9,733 nucleotides of DNA from Methanomethylovorans sp. PtaU1.Bin073 (GTDB lineage: Archaea; Halobacteriota; Methanosarcinia; Methanosarcinales; Methanosarcinaceae). Made by a program: the position numbers and the translations under genes. Location: positions 1-9,733 of the forward strand of contig MVQW01000105.1 of NCBI GenBank assembly GCA_002067265.1. Reading direction: 5' to 3'. Positions within the stretch are counted from its first letter, which is position 1. Every line of letters begins with the position of its first letter. Below the pieces are notes generated by a model. The model saw only the letters and a program-made list of their open reading frames with translations. It did not search any database and was not told the origin of the DNA. Below, piece after piece: positions 5,633-9,733 of this stretch.

Positions 5633-8600
5633 GTTTATTTTTGCTTTTGCCATTTCCACTGTCATACCACCTGCTGTGAACAGATACCCAACACCTGCTG
5701 CAGCCAGTAGTATGATACCTCCAAGGACATACCATATGGCGCTTGATTTCTTCACTACTACGTAGCTACCTTTCAAATCCTGCACTGAAATATTGTATGT
5801 GCCTGGTTCTTCTTCAACATGGGTAAATTCTACTTTCGTGGAATTCCCGTTGTTAAGCGTCACTGCCTGAGAACTTACTGTAGTACCATTGACCTTCAAC
5901 TCAACAGTATAGTTGCCAGGTGCTGTACCAGTATTTGCTACATCAACTGAGATTGTTGCTTCATCTCCTGCCTTTACTTCAAGCGGTAAGATCTGCATGT
6001 TTGTGAATGTGAACTTAGCTGCAAGTTCCTTTACCTCAAAGTTAAGTTCAGCATCAATCAGCCCTGATTTTGAAGCTGTTATTTTGTGCATACCAACTCC
6101 TGTGAGGGTATAGGTTATGTTCCCGTCTTTTGAAGTGTTACCTATAGGGTTACCATCAAGAGTGATCTGTGCACCTTCAATAACTTCGCCACCTATAGCT
6201 TTAAGGACGACAAATTTTACATTTGTTCCTGCATAAATTTCATCAGGAGTTGTGTCTATTGTCATTTTCCTTGATTCATCCTGGGATGATATTACTTCAA
6301 ACTTAGCAGTTCCAGAAACATATCCATCCTTTTCTGCAGTAATGGTAAAGTTACCAATCTTGTCCGGTGTATACTGTACTATACCTTCAGCAGAAGTAGA
6401 GCCAATACTTTTACTATCTATTTTTAATGTTGCATTGCTTACAGCCATACCTCTGGAAGTAACAGAAATTTTCATTGCTGTGCCTTGGGCCACTACATCT
6501 TCCATCTGTATTTCAAGTGAATCAGAAGAGGTCGTTTTCACTTCTACAAAGGGGTAGAACCTGACTTCACTACTGTCGGCAACCTTAAAGGTAACATTTC
6601 CCATAACTGGGATCTCTTTGCCCTTTGTAAGTGATATTGAGTCCTCGTTCTTCATGGTAATACCGTCTTCTGAGATGCTGGTTACTTCCATTTCTTCAAA
6701 GGTTTCGCCGCTTTCTACGGACACGTATTCATCTGATATCTGGAATATTCCATCAACGAAGACTGCGCTGCTTTCCTGTCCCTGGAATACATCCTGGAAA
6801 TGAATGGCTATTATAGGTACGTCATCAACATCTCCTACATCCATTTTATACACATATGTGCTACCTGATGAGACTATATCATCGTCTACTTCTTCTCCAT
6901 CCTTTGTGAGGCTGACGTATACAGTATCTCCATTTACATCAACTTCAACAATGTTTAAAGCATAACCTTCTTCCATTGTAAAGGATGTACCAGATACAAG
7001 GGATGTTTTATCACTCTCGTCAAGAAGCACCTTTGATAGCTGTCCTTGGGATACTAAGCTAACAGAATCTGTGAAATCATTTTCAGGATATCCTGCAAAG
7101 TATTTCCCAGCCATAAATCCGATGACATCAAAGTCTCCCCAGTCATCGTATTCGAAGCTTACATTTTCCGGGGTAGAAGTGTACACAAGATCGCCATCAT
7201 CAATTGTTCTGTCCGATAATTCGGTGATCTCAAGATTTTCGGTACCTATTCCTTCGTCAATGTTATAGTAAAAGCCCTCGAAGTTCAAAGGTGTCCATTC
7301 AAAAGCTTCGCCTTCTGAAACGGTACCTCTTAATTCATAGGTCCCTGCTTCTGACATATCAACAAATGGAGCAAATCTCAGAGTGGAATCATCAGCAATG
7401 ATGAATTTCAGTTTACCCATTATACTGACGGTTTTGCCCTTATTCAGGGAAATTGAATCGTCATTTTCCATGGTTATTTTCTCATCGCTTACTGTCTTGA
7501 GTTCCATGACTCCATAGCTGTCGCCGGAATCAATAGTTATGTAGTCGTCAGATATCTGGAAAATAGCATCAACGAATACTGCACTAGCCTCATTACCCTG
7601 GAATATATTACCAAAGTGCACAGCTATGACAGGTATGTCGTCTCCGGTATCTCCCAGTTCTGTTTCATACACATAGGTTCCATTGTCTTTTACTATGGTT
7701 TCATCGATCTGTGACCCGTCTTTTGAAAGGGTAACGTATACATTGTCACCATCCGTGTCAACTTCTACAAGATTCAGAACGTAACCATCTTCCAGTGTAA
7801 GGCTTGAACCGGCATAAACAGATTTTTTATCATTTTCATCTATAAGCACTTTGGAGAGTATACCGTCTGACATGATACTGTTCTCGTCAGCAAATTCAGT
7901 CGTATCAAGGTATCCTGCAAAGTATTTCTCAGCCATGAATCCGATTACCTGATAATCGCCCCAATTATCATATTCGAACTCGGTGGTTATAGGTGTGGTC
8001 TCATATTCCAGATCCCCTTCATCTATAGATCTGTCAGAATCGCTTTCAAGATGTACTGTCATGCTCTCTGATCCATCTCCGGTATCAAGGTCATAGTAAA
8101 AACCGGAGTAGCTCAGGTAATTCCATGTGTAATCAAGAGACTGATTGGCATTAGCATCCCATATACGGTCCCCGCTTAGATATGTTTTAGAAGCCACAGT
8201 CCATGTCCATTTATGCTGATCATTTCCATTGGTATTTGATGCTACTGCTGTAACATTATAGGAGCCTCTATCCTCGCCAGAAACATTAAATGCCGCAATG
8301 GATACTGAAGAGTTTGTTTGTTCAAGTTCTCCATCTATGTACCATTTTATTTCTGCGTTCTGATTCGTTTCGATGGTGAAGTTCTGATAAGTATCCACTG
8401 CACTTGAAGGATTACTTTCAGGGCTGAATTCTGTGATCTCAAGTGATTCATTTTCTGCTTCTGCAACTGTCCAGTCCCATGTCTGCTGGTCAGAGTTGCT
8501 TCCATTGGTTGCAATAACTGTTACATTATATGTTCCAGCAGGAGCAGTGTTATTTGAGTATGAACTCGATGATCCTGTATCAGTATCGATCTCAACATTA

Positions 8601-9313
8601 TCGATAAGCCATCTTATTGTAGCTTCCTGGTTGAGTGTAATATTGAATTCCACTTCGCTTCCTGCTGTTGAGCTAGGAGTTGTATCTGTAGGATTGAAAT
8701 CTGTTATCGTGACATTTTCATTTTCTGCTTCTGCAACCGTCCAATCCCATGTCTGCTGAATAGAATTGCTTCTATTGGTTGCAATAGCTGTTACATTATA
8801 TGTTCCAGCAGGTGCACTGCTGTTAGAATATGAATCTGAGGATGCGGTTGCGGTATCCCTTTCAATACCATTTATAAGCCATCTGATCGTTGCTGGCTGG
8901 CTGAAAGTGATATCGAAGTTCATTGTATCCCCTGCTGTAGAGTCGGGGGTGGTATCATCAGGATTGAAATCATCTATGGTCAAAGACTCACTTTCCACAG
9001 TCCATGTCCATGTATATTCATCGCTTCCATTGCCATTTTCTGCTACTGCTTTAACTTCGTATGTACCTGCAGGTGCAGTATTGTTAGAATAAGTGGCAGC
9101 CGTAGTATTTTCATCAGTTTCAAATTGAATATCATTCAAATACCATGTGACATTAGATGTTTCATTTATACTCACACTGAAATCTTGATTCACACCAACT
9201 GCTGAAGTCGGATCGCTAGCTGGATCGTGGTCAGTAATGCTCGGGACAGCAACTGCTCCACCTGCCAGCAAGATCAACACTAAACATATTGTAAAACCTA
9301 AACGGGTTTTCAT
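5609..9313 (-). CDS. Large membrane-anchored S-layer-type surface protein with Ig-like repeats
   Basis: Cell-surface protein of 1234 residues. Layout: signal peptide 1-22 (cleavage after AVA); four Ig-like repeats (25-109, 110-199, 200-289, 290-376), each ending in a W-T-W or W-D-W-T-V strand; two S-layer duplication domains (about 377-665 and 666-925), both with GFYY, EYDxWGD, VIGFMAxKYFAGY and FQGxEASAVFVD-type motifs; two Ig/PEGA-like domains (about 932-1009 and 1017-1096); a CARDB-like domain (about 1100-1190) with DVANTGTAPGNYTVEL; a membrane helix (1193-1213); and a basic tail facing the cytoplasm. The tandem S-layer pair plus C-terminal anchor matches the Methanosarcina-type S-layer proteins; the N-terminal and C-terminal Ig additions suggest a stalked or accessory S-layer protein. 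By hand I count about 30 N-glycosylation sequons, roughly 18 in the four N-terminal repeats. The mature chain is acidic and I see no cysteine in it. The start at 9313 has GGTAGGTT at ideal spacing; an ATG at 9328 lacks one. thiL lies 44 bp upstream. Confidence 0.92.
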   Translation of the reverse strand: MKTRLGFTICLVLILLAGGAVAVPSITDHDPASDPTSAVGVNQDFSVSINETSNVTWYLNDIQFETDENTTAATYSNNTAPAGTYEVKAVAENGNGSDEYTWTWTVESESLTIDDFNPDDTTPDSTAGDTMNFDITFSQPATIRWLINGIERDTATASSDSYSNSSAPAGTYNVTAIATNRSNSIQQTWDWTVAEAENENVTITDFNPTDTTPSSTAGSEVEFNITLNQEATIRWLIDNVEIDTDTGSSSSYSNNTAPAGTYNVTVIATNGSNSDQQTWDWTVAEAENESLEITEFSPESNPSSAVDTYQNFTIETNQNAEIKWYIDGELEQTNSSVSIAAFNVSGEDRGSYNVTAVASNTNGNDQHKWTWTVASKTYLSGDRIWDANANQSLDYTWNYLSYSGFYYDLDTGDGSESMTVHLESDSDRSIDEGDLEYETTPITTEFEYDNWGDYQVIGFMAEKYFAGYLDTTEFADENSIMSDGILSKVLIDENDKKSVYAGSSLTLEDGYVLNLVEVDTDGDNVYVTLSKDGSQIDETIVKDNGTYVYETELGDTGDDIPVIAVHFGNIFQGNEASAVFVDAIFQISDDYITIDSGDSYGVMELKTVSDEKITMENDDSISLNKGKTVSIMGKLKFIIADDSTLRFAPFVDMSEAGTYELRGTVSEGEAFEWTPLNFEGFYYNIDEGIGTENLEITELSDRTIDDGDLVYTSTPENVSFEYDDWGDFDVIGFMAGKYFAGYPENDFTDSVSLVSQGQLSKVLLDESDKTSLVSGTSFTMEEGYALNIVEVDVNGDTVYVSLTKDGEEVDDDIVSSGSTYVYKMDVGDVDDVPIIAIHFQDVFQGQESSAVFVDGIFQISDEYVSVESGETFEEMEVTSISEDGITMKNEDSISLTKGKEIPVMGNVTFKVADSSEVRFYPFVEVKTTSSDSLEIQMEDVVAQGTAMKISVTSRGMAVSNATLKIDSKSIGSTSAEGIVQYTPDKIGNFTITAEKDGYVSGTAKFEVISSQDESRKMTIDTTPDEIYAGTNVKFVVLKAIGGEVIEGAQITLDGNPIGNTSKDGNITYTLTGVGMHKITASKSGLIDAELNFEVKELAAKFTFTNMQILPLEVKAGDEATISVDVANTGTAPGNYTVELKVNGTTVSSQAVTLNNGNSTKVEFTHVEEEPGTYNISVQDLKGSYVVVKKSSAIWYVLGGIILLAAAGVGYLFTAGGMTVEMAKAKINDFIGSIR
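6539..8185 (-). repeat. Tandem pair of S-layer duplication domains (within the surface protein)
   Basis: Two diverged copies of about 289 and 260 residues (7319-8185 and 6539-7318). Shared landmarks in the same order: GFYY, a DRxIDxGDL segment, FEYDxWGD, VIGFMAxKYFAGY, LSKVLxDExDK, GYxLNxVEVD, FQGxExSAVFVDxIFQISD, and an xFxPFV end. In Methanosarcina homologues such a pair forms the two plate-like units of the S-layer lattice. The copies are clearly related but too diverged at the DNA level to look recent. Confidence 0.85.
8186..9241 (-). repeat. Four tandem Ig-like repeats (within the surface protein)
   Basis: Repeat units at 8987-9241, 8717-8986, 8447-8716 and 8186-8446. The second and third are exactly 270 bp each and much more alike than the others: the first 100 bases at 8451-8550 and 8721-8820 differ at 11 positions by eye and share a 25-base identical block (8518-8542 and 8788-8812). 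Each unit encodes a strand with W near the middle (IRWLI or similar), an APAGTYNV-type turn, and a W-x-W-T-V end. They probably form an elongated stalk or ligand-binding array outside the S-layer domains. Confidence 0.85.
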
Positions 9314-9318
9314 AACAT

Positions 9319-9326
9319 AACCTACC
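9319..9326 (-). promoter_or_regulatory. Ribosome binding site of the S-layer-type gene
   Basis: GGTAGGTT on the - strand, with AGG ending 7 nt before the ATG at 9313. It decides this start over the ATG at 9328, which has no purine-rich site, and places the signal peptide's basic residues (MKTR) at the very N-terminus. Confidence 0.6.
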
Positions 9327-9353
9327 ATATTTCTACTTTACTTGATTTCTTGA

Positions 9354-9370
9354 AATTTTATTTATTATCT
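9354..9370 (-). promoter_or_regulatory. Possible TATA box of the S-layer-type gene
   Basis: On the - strand an AT-only stretch around ATAATAAATAAAATTT overlaps the thiL stop codon. A start of transcription near 9332-9338 would give a short leader that includes the GGTAGGTT site. AT content alone is weak support; cotranscription with thiL is the alternative. Confidence 0.3.
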
Positions 9371-9733
9371 GCTATCTTTAACTGTTCATAGCCTTTTCGT
9401 TCCACTTGTAACACAGTACCATCCGACTTCTGTATGGAGATTGATTTTTCATGAGGCATAACCTCTCCGATAACACTGATATTGCCCATCTTCAGCACTT
9501 CTTCAATGCCTTGCGGCCTTACAGTGAAAATCAGTTCAAAATCACCTCCAGTATAAAGGGCCATAGAATTTAGAGTTACCCTGTCATAAGACATTAATTC
9601 TTCTACTTCAGGCTGCAAGGGTAATTCTTCTTCCTGTAACCTGAATCCAACTCCTGATGCTTTAGAAAGGTCATAAAGTGACATTGCTATACCATCGCTT
9701 GTATCCATCATGCTCGTTACATGTCCAAAGGAT
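9358..9733 (-). CDS. thiL: Thiamine-monophosphate kinase, C-terminal part
   Basis: Phosphorylates thiamine monophosphate to thiamine diphosphate with ATP, the last step of cofactor synthesis; cytoplasmic, AIR-synthase/PurM-like fold. The frame stays open to the window edge, so about 124 C-terminal residues are visible and roughly the first 60% of the protein is missing. MDTSDGIAMSLYDLSKASGVGF corresponds to the conserved (M/I)DxSDGL...LxxxSGVG segment, and TGGDFELIFTV to the GGEDYEL-type nucleotide-binding motif; in the latter the usual Glu-Asp-Tyr is Asp-Phe-Glu in register, which is seen in archaeal members. The gene ends 44 bp before the S-layer-type gene on the same strand. Nothing else for thiamine synthesis is visible, so this neighbourhood is probably incidental. 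Confidence 0.88.
   Translation of the reverse strand, partial: SFGHVTSMMDTSDGIAMSLYDLSKASGVGFRLQEEELPLQPEVEELMSYDRVTLNSMALYTGGDFELIFTVRPQGIEEVLKMGNISVIGEVMPHEKSISIQKSDGTVLQVERKGYEQLKIADNK

Noticed and set aside
8447..8986. Regular 270-bp direct repeats as a possible CRISPR or satellite array
   Set aside because: The units are in frame, encode folded-domain motifs and contain no short repeat/unique spacer alternation.
8433..9092. Open frames of about 108 codons on the + strand, antisense to the surface-protein repeats
   Set aside because: They repeat with the same period as the Ig-like units and have no ribosome binding site; they are by-products of the low-complexity acidic coding sequence on the other strand.
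3927..9733. A thiamine-related link between thiL and the NMT1/THI5-like binding protein
   Set aside because: The two are separated by the large S-layer gene and a convergent regulator, and no thiamine riboswitch or other thiamine gene is visible.

Overview
The window looks like a chromosomal segment of a methanogenic archaeon of the Methanosarcinales, probably a marine or halotolerant methylotroph of the Methanolobus / Methanohalophilus / Methanococcoides type. The main reason is the 1234-residue surface protein: it carries two tandem copies of the S-layer duplication domain (the DUF1608 family) known from Methanosarcina-type cell envelopes, ends in a transmembrane anchor, and has a strongly acidic ectodomain. 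Archaeal TATA boxes, GGAGGTGAT-type ribosome binding sites and a T-rich terminator agree. The genus is inference from protein content only.

Left part (1-2280, + strand): the C-terminal end of the anaerobic (class III) ribonucleotide reductase NrdD; a 235-residue protein with terpenoid-cyclase/prenyltransferase-like alpha-toroid repeats and no visible catalytic motif; and a small polymer-forming (bactofilin-like) beta-helix protein with its own apparent promoter. A T-tract ends this block.

Middle part (2282-5602): a three-gene ABC importer of the NitT/TauT type on the - strand (lipoprotein substrate-binding protein, permease, ATPase), divergent from a + strand gene for a small helix-turn-helix regulator. 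The 146-bp divergent region holds a TATA box for each direction and a 7-bp-arm palindrome at the expected transcription start of the regulator. It is therefore a good candidate for a self-contained, locally regulated uptake system. The substrate is not known; sulfonates, including coenzyme M-like compounds, are an attractive guess.

Right part (5605-9733, - strand): thiL (thiamine-monophosphate kinase, cut by the window end), then the large S-layer-type protein: signal peptide, four Ig-like repeats of about 90 residues, two S-layer domains, two further Ig/PEGA-like domains, a CARDB-like domain, a membrane anchor and a short basic tail. Its stop codon lies inside a perfect 12-bp inverted repeat shared with the end of the convergent regulator gene, which probably works as a bidirectional terminator.

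I saw no insertion sequence, CRISPR array, tRNA or rRNA. Genes are tightly packed; the longest stretch without a gene is the 146-bp divergent promoter region.
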